This document shows positions 32,260 to 40,959 of a DNA stretch of 64,000 nucleotides, piece after piece. The position numbers were made by a program, and so were the translations under genes. The notes under the pieces were generated by a model, which was not told the DNA's origin, ran no database searches, and saw nothing but the letters and a program-made list of their open reading frames with translations. Origin of the DNA: Reclinomonas americana ATCC 50394 (taxonomy: Eukaryota > Jakobida > Jakobea > Jakobida); NCBI GenBank assembly GCA_048213135.1, contig PS015010.1, positions 558,001 to 622,000 of the forward strand, given 5' to 3'. Positions within the stretch are counted from its first letter, which is position 1; each line of letters opens with the position of its first letter.

Positions 32260-35200
32260 ATGTTAAATAAAATTATTCACTTTAGTATAAAGCACAAACT
32301 GCTTATCGGTATTATGACGGTGGCGCTCATAATATGGGGGGTATGGAGTGCTACAAAGCTCCCTGTAGATGCGGTGCCGGATATCACCAATAACCAGGTG
32401 CAGATCATTACGCTTACGCCTACGCTGGCCGCACAGGAAGCTGAACAACTGGTTACCTATCCCATTGAGCAAAGCCTCGCCAATCTTCCCGACCTGGAAG
32501 AAATGCGCTCTGTTTCCCGGTTTGGTCTGTCTGTAATCACCGTTGTTTTTCACGATGATGTTGATATCTATTTTGCCCGCCAGCTGATCAATGAAAAGCT
32601 GAAGGAGGCGGAGGAAAAAATTCCCAAAGGGATCGGGAAACCCGAACTGGCGCCTGTAAGTACAGGGCTGGGGGAGATATACCAGTATATCATACATCCT
32701 AAAAAAGGGGCAGAAGATAAGTATTCGGCTATGGATCTGAGGACCATGCAGGATTGGATCGTGGCCCGGCAGCTGTATGGTACAGCCGGGGTGGCGGAAG
32801 TCAATAGTTTTGGGGGATTATTGAAACAATATGAAGTCGCAGTCAACCCGGCAAGGCTGAAGGCCATGAATGTTACTATTGCTGAAATCTTTTCTGCCCT
32901 GGAAAAGAACAATGAAAACACAGGAGGTGCTTACATCGATAAAAAACCCAATGCCTATTTTATCCGTGGTATCGGGCTGTTGTCTTCTATGGATGATGTA
33001 GGGAATATCGTTATCAAAAAAGTCAACAATATCCCGGTTCTTGTAAAAAATGTCGCGGAGGTAAAACTGGGTAACGCCGTACGTTATGGCTCGGTTACCT
33101 ATAATGGGAAAAAGGAAGTAGTGGGCGGTATTGTCATGATGCTGAAAGGAGCGAACAGTGCCGCTGTTGTTAAAAGGGTGAAGGCTAAAATGGAGTCTAT
33201 CAAAAAAGCTTTGCCCGCCGATATTGAAATTGAGCCGTTCCTGGACCGTACCAGTCTTGTGGAAAGAGCCGTAAGTACGGTTAAAACGAACCTGATAGAA
33301 GGAGCTATTATCGTGATATTCGTCCTCGTTCTTTTCTTAGGCAACCTTCGTGCAGGCCTCATCGTAGCTTCTGCCATCCCGCTTTCAATGCTGTTTGCTT
33401 TGGGTATGATGCGTTTATTTGGAGTAAGCGCTAACCTGATGAGTTTAGGCGCAATCGATTTTGGATTAATTGTAGATGGAGCGCTGATCATTGTAGAAGC
33501 AACCATGCATCATTTGGGATTACGATCAGGTGCCGGGAAGCTCAGTCAGCAGCAAATGGATGAGGAAGTATACCAGTCTGCGGCTAAGATCCGTACCAGC
33601 GCCGCATTTGGCGAGATCATCATCCTTATTGTATACATACCGATTTTAACACTGGTGGGTATTGAAGGTAAAATGTTCAAACCTATGGCGCAAACGGTAA
33701 GTTTTGCCATCTTAGGCGCCTTACTACTTTCCCTTACCTATATTCCGATGATGTCGGCTTTATGTCTTTCAAAGAAAATTGTCCATCAACGGACCATATC
33801 AGATCGCATGATGGACTTCTTTCAAAAGGGATATGCCCCGCTGATCCGGTGGGCCATCAGGGTGAAATATTTCCTTGTTTCCGGTGCAGTAGTCTTATTA
33901 GCCATCAGCATCTTCATTTTCTCCAGGATGGGCGGTGAATTCATTCCTCAATTACAGGAAGGTGATTATGCTTTCCACTGCATTCTGCCGCAGGGCACTT
34001 CCTTATCACAGAGCATCGAAACATCCATGCAGGCAAGTCATATCATTAAATCATTTCCAGAAGTTAAAATGGTGGTAGGTAAAACCGGAAGTGCAGAGGT
34101 ACCTACCGATCCTATGCCTCCTGAAGCTACAGATCTCATTATTGTATTGAAGCCTAAGAGTGAATGGACAACCACCAAGGACTATAATGAACTGGCCTCG
34201 ATGATGATAGAGAAGCTGGAAGCCATACCGGGCGTATTCTTTGAAGCTTCACAACCGATACAGATGCGGTTTAATGAATTAATGACAGGGGTCAGGCAGG
34301 ATGTGGCCATTAAAGTATTTGGCGAAAATATTGATACGCTGGCAAGCCTGGCCCCCAAAGTCGCTAAAGTGATTCAGTCCGTTAAAGGAGCAACTGAACC
34401 ACAGGTAGAAAGAACGACCGGGCTGCCGCAGATCACCATTCAGTATGACCGGGCCCGGATAGCAGGTTATGGATTAAATATAGAAGACATCAACCATACC
34501 ATCAGTACTGCATTTGCCGGTGAAGCTGCGGGAGTTGTATTTGAAAATGAACGAAAGTTTGATTTGGTGGTACGTCTTGATAGTGCCAGCAGAACGTCTA
34601 TCGATGATGTTAGCAACCTGTTTATTGCAACCCCGGACGGGGCGCAGATCCCGCTGTCGCAGGTGGCTAATATTTCTTTTAAAGAAGGCCCTGCCCAAAT
34701 CAGCCGTGAAGATGGGAAAAGAAGGATTGTTGTTGGGTTTAATGTTAAGGGCAGAGATGTCGCCAGTGTTGTTAAAGACATACAGGAAAAACTGGAAGCC
34801 GCCAAACTCCTTTCCCCGGGCTATTACTATACCTATGGGGGCACATTTGAGAATTTACAGGAAGCGTCTGCCAGGCTGATGATAGCTGTGCCGGTTGCCC
34901 TGGCACTTATCTTTCTATTGCTTTATTTAACCTTCGGTTCTGTAAAGGAGGCAACGCTTATCTACACTGCTATTCCGATGAGTGCCATCGGTGGGGTATT
35001 TGCATTGCTGTTACGAGGGATGCCCTTCAGTATTTCAGCAGGGGTAGGTTTTATTGCGCTGTTTGGTGTGGCGGTATTAAATGGTATTGTGCTCATAAGC
35101 ACATTTAATCAATTGGAAAAAGAAGGAATGAAAGATGTCATACAGCGGGTGCTGGAAGGTACGAAAATCCGCTTGCGGCCTGTGTTGATGACTGCCACAG

Positions 35201-35388
35201 TGGCTTCATTGGGTTTTTTTCCGATGGCGCTTTCTTCAGGAGCAGGTGCCGAAGTTCAAAAACCCCTGGCTACAGTGGTTATTGGAGGCCTCATCACCGC
35301 AACATTTCTTACGTTGATAGTGCTTCCCTTACTCTATATTATTTTTTCCGGAAAACAAAAAGCAGTTAAAAATGAAACAGGTAATTAA
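32260..35388 (+). CDS. czcA: CzcA-type heavy-metal efflux RND pump
   Basis: 1042 residues. Proton-driven inner-membrane pump of the HME-RND class, the core of a CzcCBA tripartite exporter. Twelve membrane segments are expected; the first is LLIGIMTVALIIWGVWSA. The fourth-segment signature DFGLIVDGALIIVEA follows the DFGx3DGAx3VE pattern of divalent-cation (Co/Zn/Cd) pumps, not the AxGx3DAAx3E pattern of Cu/Ag pumps. It overlaps czcC by 17 bases. Gene symbol is by family, not proven function. Confidence 0.9.
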   Translation: MLNKIIHFSIKHKLLIGIMTVALIIWGVWSATKLPVDAVPDITNNQVQIITLTPTLAAQEAEQLVTYPIEQSLANLPDLEEMRSVSRFGLSVITVVFHDDVDIYFARQLINEKLKEAEEKIPKGIGKPELAPVSTGLGEIYQYIIHPKKGAEDKYSAMDLRTMQDWIVARQLYGTAGVAEVNSFGGLLKQYEVAVNPARLKAMNVTIAEIFSALEKNNENTGGAYIDKKPNAYFIRGIGLLSSMDDVGNIVIKKVNNIPVLVKNVAEVKLGNAVRYGSVTYNGKKEVVGGIVMMLKGANSAAVVKRVKAKMESIKKALPADIEIEPFLDRTSLVERAVSTVKTNLIEGAIIVIFVLVLFLGNLRAGLIVASAIPLSMLFALGMMRLFGVSANLMSLGAIDFGLIVDGALIIVEATMHHLGLRSGAGKLSQQQMDEEVYQSAAKIRTSAAFGEIIILIVYIPILTLVGIEGKMFKPMAQTVSFAILGALLLSLTYIPMMSALCLSKKIVHQRTISDRMMDFFQKGYAPLIRWAIRVKYFLVSGAVVLLAISIFIFSRMGGEFIPQLQEGDYAFHCILPQGTSLSQSIETSMQASHIIKSFPEVKMVVGKTGSAEVPTDPMPPEATDLIIVLKPKSEWTTTKDYNELASMMIEKLEAIPGVFFEASQPIQMRFNELMTGVRQDVAIKVFGENIDTLASLAPKVAKVIQSVKGATEPQVERTTGLPQITIQYDRARIAGYGLNIEDINHTISTAFAGEAAGVVFENERKFDLVVRLDSASRTSIDDVSNLFIATPDGAQIPLSQVANISFKEGPAQISREDGKRRIVVGFNVKGRDVASVVKDIQEKLEAAKLLSPGYYYTYGGTFENLQEASARLMIAVPVALALIFLLLYLTFGSVKEATLIYTAIPMSAIGGVFALLLRGMPFSISAGVGFIALFGVAVLNGIVLISTFNQLEKEGMKDVIQRVLEGTKIRLRPVLMTATVASLGFFPMALSSGAGAEVQKPLATVVIGGLITATFLTLIVLPLLYIIFSGKQKAVKNETGN

Positions 35389-36628
35389 GTCAGGATATAA
35401 TTCCAGTATTACTCACGGTACAGGACGAAGTATGTGGTCCGGTATGAAGGCCTTTTTTGTAATGATGTTTCTGCTGGGTTTATTACAGGCCGGTGCGCAA
35501 CAAAAAATAAAGATCGAAGACGCGGTAGCCCTTGGGAAAAACAACCTGCAGTATGCCATTAATAAAGAACAGGTCAATAAAAGCCAGGCACAGGTAAAAA
35601 CAGCCGGGGCACTGCCAAAGACCGGTTTATTTGCTGAAAATGAGGATATGCGCCCGGGAGACAGCAGGGGTATCCTAAAAGTTGGGGTATCTCAAAACAT
35701 GGCATGGCCGGGTTTATATAAAGCCCAGCGAAACTTGTACGGTGAACAGGTAAAATACCACCAGGCCAATGCGGCGGTGCTCGATGCAATGGTTAAAAGA
35801 GACATCAGGACGGTATATTATCAGCTCTGGTACTTACAGGATAAGCAACAGCTTTTTCTGAGACTGGATAGCATTTACCGGTCTCTGAATGATGCGGCGA
35901 TATTAAAAGTTAAGACAGGGGATAGTCCTGGTCTTGACAGTATATCAGCTAACGTCAGGTGGCGGGAACTGGAAGCATGGCTGCAACAAACCGGCAATGA
36001 TATACAAATACAACAGCAGTTAATGATGCAATTGCTTAATACTGCTGATACGCTGTTGCCGCTAAAACAATCGCTGGAAAAACTCCCCGTTCCCTTTGCT
36101 GTTGATACTTTACACCCGCTGCTGCTTTTGCAGCAACAGCATATCAATATTGCAAATGCGGGTATTAACGTTGCCAGGAATGAGAACAGGCCTGAATTTT
36201 CAGGGCGCTTCTTTAGTCAGCGGCTGTATGGTATGCGTGATCCTTATACCGGCTTTTCAGTTACTGCGGCTTTCCCTTTATTAGGTATGGGGGCTTATAA
36301 AAATAAAATTCAGACGGCCAAAGCTGAAGTGGCCATGCAACAAAAGCAGTTGGAATATGAAAAGCAGGTTTTGAATACACAGCAATCACAAATGCGAAGG
36401 GAAGTGGAGAAGAACGGAAGAATGCTGCAGTTCTATGAATCAACAGGCTTAAAGCAGGCGGAGAAAATAATTAAGGCCTCGTCGCTGGCTTACCGGGCAG
36501 GCGAGATCAGTTTTGCAGAGTTGTCGCAATTCTTAACACAGGCCATAGATATTCAACGTAATTATCTCGATAACCTGAATACGTATAATCAATCAGTCAT
36601 TCAATACAATTACTTCATCAATCAATAA
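35372..36628 (+). CDS. czcC: TolC/CzcC-type outer-membrane efflux protein
   Basis: 418 residues if started at 35372; the Met at 35444 (MKAFFVMMFLLGLLQAGAQQ) gives a clean signal peptide and is the more likely start. The rest is long amphipathic helices with two OEP-like repeats (KIKIEDAVALGKNNLQ; NIANAGINVARNENRPEF), forming the outer-membrane channel of the tripartite pump. Lies between czcA and czcB. Confidence 0.87.
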   Translation: MKQVIKSGYNSSITHGTGRSMWSGMKAFFVMMFLLGLLQAGAQQKIKIEDAVALGKNNLQYAINKEQVNKSQAQVKTAGALPKTGLFAENEDMRPGDSRGILKVGVSQNMAWPGLYKAQRNLYGEQVKYHQANAAVLDAMVKRDIRTVYYQLWYLQDKQQLFLRLDSIYRSLNDAAILKVKTGDSPGLDSISANVRWRELEAWLQQTGNDIQIQQQLMMQLLNTADTLLPLKQSLEKLPVPFAVDTLHPLLLLQQQHINIANAGINVARNENRPEFSGRFFSQRLYGMRDPYTGFSVTAAFPLLGMGAYKNKIQTAKAEVAMQQKQLEYEKQVLNTQQSQMRREVEKNGRMLQFYESTGLKQAEKIIKASSLAYRAGEISFAELSQFLTQAIDIQRNYLDNLNTYNQSVIQYNYFINQ

Positions 36629-36636
36629 TAACAGCA

Positions 36637-37902
36637 ATGAAGAAAATTATTTTAGCAGCGATGATAGGCTCTGCTTCTCTTTTGTTCGTTTCCTGCGGTG
36701 GTAATGCACCTGCCGGGGAAACAAAAACTGAAGCACAGGGGCATGAAGATGAACATGAAAATCCTAACACGGCAACACTTACGGAAGAGCAGATGAAAAG
36801 TATTGGTGTCGTATTGGGAACAGTTGAAGATAAACAGTTAACCTCCTCGCTAAAGGCCAACGGCATATTGCAGGTGCCTAATCAAAATAAGGCCAGTGTA
36901 AACTCTGTTTATAGTGGTGTCATTAAGTCTTTATTGGTGCAACCCGGAAATGTGGTAAGAAAGGGGCAGACCATCGCAACGATCAGTAATCCCGACTTCA
37001 TCCGTTCACAAAGCGACTACTTAAGTGTAATGGCAAGGATCGGTTTGGCTGAACTGGAAGTAAAAAGACAAAGGGAATTGAATGCCGGGAATGCGGGGGC
37101 TTTAAAAAACCTCCAGTCAGCCGAAACGGAATTGAGAACCTTACGTACTGCAAAGTCCACCCTGGAGCAGCAGATCCGCCTCATGGGAATTAATCCTGCC
37201 CGGCTTTCCAATGGTAAACTGATCTCGGTACTTGCAGTTACCAGTCCTATTAATGGCGTGGTAAGTAATGTATTGGTTAAAATGGGAAGTTATGTTGACC
37301 TGTCTACCCCGGTAGCGGAAATTGTAGATAATAGCCAGCTCCACCTTGACCTGTATGTTTATGAAAAAGATCTGCCTAAGCTAAAGAACAACCAGGCCAT
37401 TCATTTTACATTGACCAATAATCCCGGTAAGGAGTATGATGCACAGATATTCTCTCTGGGCTCATCATTTGAGGGCGAAAGCAAGGCTGTAACGGTTCAT
37501 GCCAAAGTGCAGGGAGATAAAACCGGCCTGATTGATGGTATGAATATCACTGCGGTAATCAGTTTGGATAAAGCTACAGTTCCAGCGGTTCCAACAGAGG
37601 CGATCGTAAGTATCCAGGGGCAGGATTACATTTTTATGCAAACGGAAGAACATACGGAAACGGAGCACAAAGAAGGGGCCGACAGCATTAAACATGAAGA
37701 AAAACATAAAGCTGAAGAAAAGCAGGGGCATCATGAAAGCGGCATCACTTTCGAAAGAATACCGGTAGCTAAAGGAACAACAGATGTAGGATATACCGAG
37801 ATAACCTTATTAAAGGAAATTCCGAAGGACGCCAAAATTGTGGTTAAAGGCGCCTTTTTTGTGATGGCTAAAATGACCAATTCAGGAGAACACGAACATT
37901 AA
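36637..37902 (+). CDS. czcB: CzcB-type efflux RND periplasmic adaptor, His-rich
   Basis: 421 residues. Lipoprotein signal MKKIILAAMIGSASLLFVSC, then a His/Glu-rich stretch (GHEDEHENP), a barrel-sandwich hybrid lipoyl-like domain (YSGVIKSLLVQPGNVVRKGQ), a helical hairpin and a beta-barrel region. Near the C-terminus is an unusual His-rich insert (ETEHKEGADSIKHEEKHKA, then HHESG) of about 35 residues within the membrane-proximal domain. This fits binding and handover of divalent cations to CzcA. Confidence 0.88.
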   Translation: MKKIILAAMIGSASLLFVSCGGNAPAGETKTEAQGHEDEHENPNTATLTEEQMKSIGVVLGTVEDKQLTSSLKANGILQVPNQNKASVNSVYSGVIKSLLVQPGNVVRKGQTIATISNPDFIRSQSDYLSVMARIGLAELEVKRQRELNAGNAGALKNLQSAETELRTLRTAKSTLEQQIRLMGINPARLSNGKLISVLAVTSPINGVVSNVLVKMGSYVDLSTPVAEIVDNSQLHLDLYVYEKDLPKLKNNQAIHFTLTNNPGKEYDAQIFSLGSSFEGESKAVTVHAKVQGDKTGLIDGMNITAVISLDKATVPAVPTEAIVSIQGQDYIFMQTEEHTETEHKEGADSIKHEEKHKAEEKQGHHESGITFERIPVAKGTTDVGYTEITLLKEIPKDAKIVVKGAFFVMAKMTNSGEHEH

Positions 37903-37912
37903 ATTTTACAGT

Positions 37913-38284
37913 ATGAATTTTAATACAAAAATGCCCGGCCCGCTAAAGCCCTTTTATCATAAGGAACTGGAAAAGGCGGAGAGGGCATTTGAAAAAATGC
38001 ATTACCAGGTTAGCTGGCGGCATCTCGAAAGGGCGCATATATTGGCACAGCCTTATCCATATCAGCATACGGTGGTTCATTGGAAAATGCTCCGTTTCGG
38101 GATCAAAATTAAAAACCGGAAGGAAGTAATTGGCCAGGTACCGAGATTGCTGGTGGGCGGAGTAAAGTCCTTCGTGGGTACTATACCGGTAGGTAATACT
38201 GGTGGAGCGGATGTACCTCCGTTGAAGTCTATGGAAATTCCGGGTGATATCATAATAATCATTAACAATACGAAAACAAAGTAG
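37913..38284 (+). CDS. DUF3703 family protein
   Basis: 123 residues, soluble, no signal peptide. FYHKELEKAERAFEKMHYQV, then SWRHLERAHILAQPYPYQHT and PVGNTGGADVPPLKSMEIPG, fit DUF3703, a small family of unknown function that recurs near metal-resistance genes. It contains several His residues in the central helix. It starts ten bases after czcB and is therefore the last gene of that operon. Confidence 0.8.
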   Translation: MNFNTKMPGPLKPFYHKELEKAERAFEKMHYQVSWRHLERAHILAQPYPYQHTVVHWKMLRFGIKIKNRKEVIGQVPRLLVGGVKSFVGTIPVGNTGGADVPPLKSMEIPGDIIIIINNTKTK

Positions 38285-38316
38285 TATGTATTTTTACACT
38301 CATAAAATAAACAAGA

Positions 38317-38394
38317 ATGAACAAAACATATTGCTGGAAATGCGTGATAATACTTGCTTCCATTTTGGGAATGGTTCAGGTCTTTGGCGCATAA
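38317..38394 (+). CDS. short exported-peptide ORF upstream of the metal ATPase (candidate)
   Basis: 25 codons (MNKTYCWKCVIILASILG, then MVQVFGA) forming little more than a signal-peptide-like hydrophobic segment with CWKC at the N-terminus. It ends 24 bases before a strong terminator and 78 bases before the ATPase gene. It may be a leader, or a tiny membrane peptide of the operon; coding is unproven. Confidence 0.35.
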   Translation: MNKTYCWKCVIILASILGMVQVFGA

Positions 38395-38418
38395 TATCAG
38401 TTCTGTGCTGATTACAGA

Positions 38419-38451
38419 GGCTGGAGGCAGAAATGCCTGCAGCCTTTTTTT
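38419..38451 (+). terminator. Rho-independent terminator before the P-type ATPase
   Basis: GGCTGGAGGCA / TGCCTGCAGCC stem around GAAA, followed by TTTTTTT. It lies between DUF3703 or the short ORF and the ATPase start at 38472, only 20 bases upstream of that start, so it could end the czc transcript or act as an attenuator. Confidence 0.85.
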
Positions 38452-38471
38452 ATATTATTAACATTTATACA

Positions 38472-40514
38472 ATGGCACATCAACATATTTACGATAAAAA
38501 TGGTAAGCAGTTATGCTGCACGCAGGAAGAAAAAATCTATGTGAGAGCAAATGCAAAAGAGTTACTGCCGGGGCATCATGCCGGGGATGGGCATAATCAC
38601 GATCATGAACACCGTGATGACGATGGTCATGATCATTCAGGCAGTACAGAGCGTCCGTTCGAATTATTCCTTCCTGCAATCATCTCTTTAATCTTATTGC
38701 TTGCAGGCATTGTTTTTGACAACCTTTTCCCGCAAGCCTGGTTTACAGGCTGGGTGCGTATTGTATGGTATGTTGCCGCATACATGCCGGTCGGACTTCC
38801 TGTTATCAGGGAAGCTTTTCAGAGTATTTCAAACGGTGAGGTATTTTCCGAATTCCTGTTAATGAGTATTGCCACCATCGGGGCATTTGTTATAGCCGAA
38901 TACCCGGAAGGTGTAGCTGTAATGTTGTTTTACGCTGTAGGAGAAGTATTTCAGACGCTGGCAGTTTCAAGAGCTAAAAATAACATCAAAGCACTGCTGG
39001 ATCAGCGACCTGATGAAGTTACACTGCTCCGGGATAATCAACCTCAAAATGTTAAGGCGGAAAACGCAAACATCGGCGATATTATACAATTAAAACCTGG
39101 TGAGAAGCTGGCCCTGGACGGAGAGTTGTTATCCGAAACGGCTTCTTTCAATACCGCCGCGCTTACAGGCGAAAGTAAGCCAGACACAAAAAGCAAGGGT
39201 GAAACTGTACTGGCAGGAATGATTAACCTTAACACCGTTGCACAGGTAAAGATTACTACAGCTTATGCGGATAGCAAACTCAGTAAAATCCTGGAATTGG
39301 TTCAGAATGCTACAGCACAAAAAGCGCCCACGGAATTATTCATACGCAAATTCGCGAAGGTATACACACCAATAGTTGTTTTGCTGGCTGTTGCCATTTG
39401 TTTGCTTCCCTATTTTTTTGTGAGTGATTATCAATTCAAAGAATGGGTTTACAGGGCATTGATATTTTTGGTGATTTCCTGCCCCTGTGCATTGGTGATC
39501 TCTATTCCTTTGGGATATTTTGGCGGCATAGGCGCGGCGAGCCGTAATGGCATTCTGTTTAAAGGAAGTAATTTCCTGGACAAAATGGCGGTCATACAAA
39601 ATGTGGTGATGGACAAAACGGGAACTATGACCGAAGGTGTTTTTAAAGTTCAGGAAGTGATCATCAAGCCTGAACTGGATAAGAATGAGATACTGCAGAT
39701 GGTGAACGCGCTGGAAAGCCAAAGTACGCACCCGGTGGCAACGGCTATCCATCAATACGTTGGGGAAGTCAACACTTCGGTTAAGCTGGAGCATACAGAA
39801 GAGATCGCTGGTTACGGCTTAAGGGCAAATATTAACGGGAAGGAATTATTGGTGGGTAATTTCAAATTGATGGACAGGTTGGGAGTTAGTTATGATGTCG
39901 ATCCTTCAGCAATTGTTTATACTGTCATTGCCATAGCATACAATAAACAGTTTGCGGGATATATCACTATCGCTGACAGCATTAAGGAAGATGCAAAGCT
40001 GGCAGTTGAAATGCTGCACCAGTTAAAGGTAAAAGCGACTATGCTTAGCGGTGATAAAACTACAGTTGTGAAATATGTTGCTGAACAATTGGGGATCGAT
40101 AACGCATTTGGTGATCTGCTGCCGGAAGATAAAGTAAATAAGGTTAAAGAGATAAAAGCTAAGAACGAAAGCGTTGCTTTTGTGGGCGATGGGGTAAATG
40201 ACGCACCCGTAATTGCTTTAAGTGATGCCGGCATTGCCATGGGTGGCCTGGGAAGTGATGCAACTATTGAAACAGCAGACATTGTTATCCAGGATGACCG
40301 GCCTTCTAAGATACCCATGGCTATTAATATAGGTAAGACAACCAAAAAGATAGTGTGGCAAAATATTACATTAGCCTTTGTGGTTAAAGGTGTTGTTTTG
40401 CTATTGGGTGCCGGGGGGCTGGCTACGATGTGGGAAGCTGTATTTGCAGATGTAGGAGTGGCATTGCTGGCTATACTGAACGCGGTAAGGATACAAAGAA
40501 TGAAGTTCAGTTAA
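38472..40514 (+). CDS. zntA: Zn/Cd/Pb-type P1B ATPase
   Basis: 680 residues from MAHQHIYD. ATP-driven exporter of soft divalent metal ions. Motifs: TGES, SCPCALVIS (metal-binding CPC in the sixth segment), DKTGTMTEG (phosphorylated Asp), HPVATA and GDGVNDAP. The last segments carry a Lys in FVVKG and an Asp in FADVGVAL, which are the ZntA-type residues, not those of Cu pumps. There is no GMTCxxC domain; instead the N-terminus has CC and a His-rich stretch (HNHDHEHRDDDGHDH). Symbol is by family. Confidence 0.9.
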   Translation: MAHQHIYDKNGKQLCCTQEEKIYVRANAKELLPGHHAGDGHNHDHEHRDDDGHDHSGSTERPFELFLPAIISLILLLAGIVFDNLFPQAWFTGWVRIVWYVAAYMPVGLPVIREAFQSISNGEVFSEFLLMSIATIGAFVIAEYPEGVAVMLFYAVGEVFQTLAVSRAKNNIKALLDQRPDEVTLLRDNQPQNVKAENANIGDIIQLKPGEKLALDGELLSETASFNTAALTGESKPDTKSKGETVLAGMINLNTVAQVKITTAYADSKLSKILELVQNATAQKAPTELFIRKFAKVYTPIVVLLAVAICLLPYFFVSDYQFKEWVYRALIFLVISCPCALVISIPLGYFGGIGAASRNGILFKGSNFLDKMAVIQNVVMDKTGTMTEGVFKVQEVIIKPELDKNEILQMVNALESQSTHPVATAIHQYVGEVNTSVKLEHTEEIAGYGLRANINGKELLVGNFKLMDRLGVSYDVDPSAIVYTVIAIAYNKQFAGYITIADSIKEDAKLAVEMLHQLKVKATMLSGDKTTVVKYVAEQLGIDNAFGDLLPEDKVNKVKEIKAKNESVAFVGDGVNDAPVIALSDAGIAMGGLGSDATIETADIVIQDDRPSKIPMAINIGKTTKKIVWQNITLAFVVKGVVLLLGAGGLATMWEAVFADVGVALLAILNAVRIQRMKFS

Positions 40515-40599
40515 TTGTTTACCCAACCGTATAACATGTACAGTAATGTGGGGTTTGTAAGAAGAACTAACCGGCAAATAGAATTTTACTGCTATTTTT

Positions 40600-40914
40600 G
40601 TGTCCTTGAGGATTACCGGGTTCATATTATCAGTTTACCTGCTTTTTAGTATCATGGTACCCTGCAGTTTCCTTGACAATTGCCGCGAGGAAGGAGAAGG
40701 GCAGGAACATCATGAAAAAGAAAGTGAGCATGAGAAAGGCTGTACAGGTTGTACCCCTTTCTCTGTTTGTGCAACCTGTGGTTTCATTGATAACAGCACG
40801 ACTATTCAAATTCAGGTTCCTGAAACTTACTGTACGAAATCTTATACTGAACATTTACCAGGCTCCTTATCATCTTTTTCTTCTATTCTGCTGCGCCCTC
40901 CCTGTACCGTTTAA
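40600..40914 (+). CDS. second DUF6660-like small Cys/His-rich secreted protein
   Basis: 104 residues with GTG start at 40600, or 102 with TTG at 40606. Signal peptide (ITGFILSVYLLFSIMVPCSF), acidic His-rich stretch (GQEHHEKESEHEKG), and a Cys motif CTGCTPFSVCATCG, then a C-terminus like the 31738 protein. The sequence TATTTTTG at 40593-40600 matches a -7 box, which would favour the TTG start. Lies 46 bases before the TonB-dependent receptor. Confidence 0.65.
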   Translation: MSLRITGFILSVYLLFSIMVPCSFLDNCREEGEGQEHHEKESEHEKGCTGCTPFSVCATCGFIDNSTTIQIQVPETYCTKSYTEHLPGSLSSFSSILLRPPCTV

Positions 40915-40959
40915 TCAAATAAAGTCGATTAACAGGATTTCTACATTTTAAATTATTAC

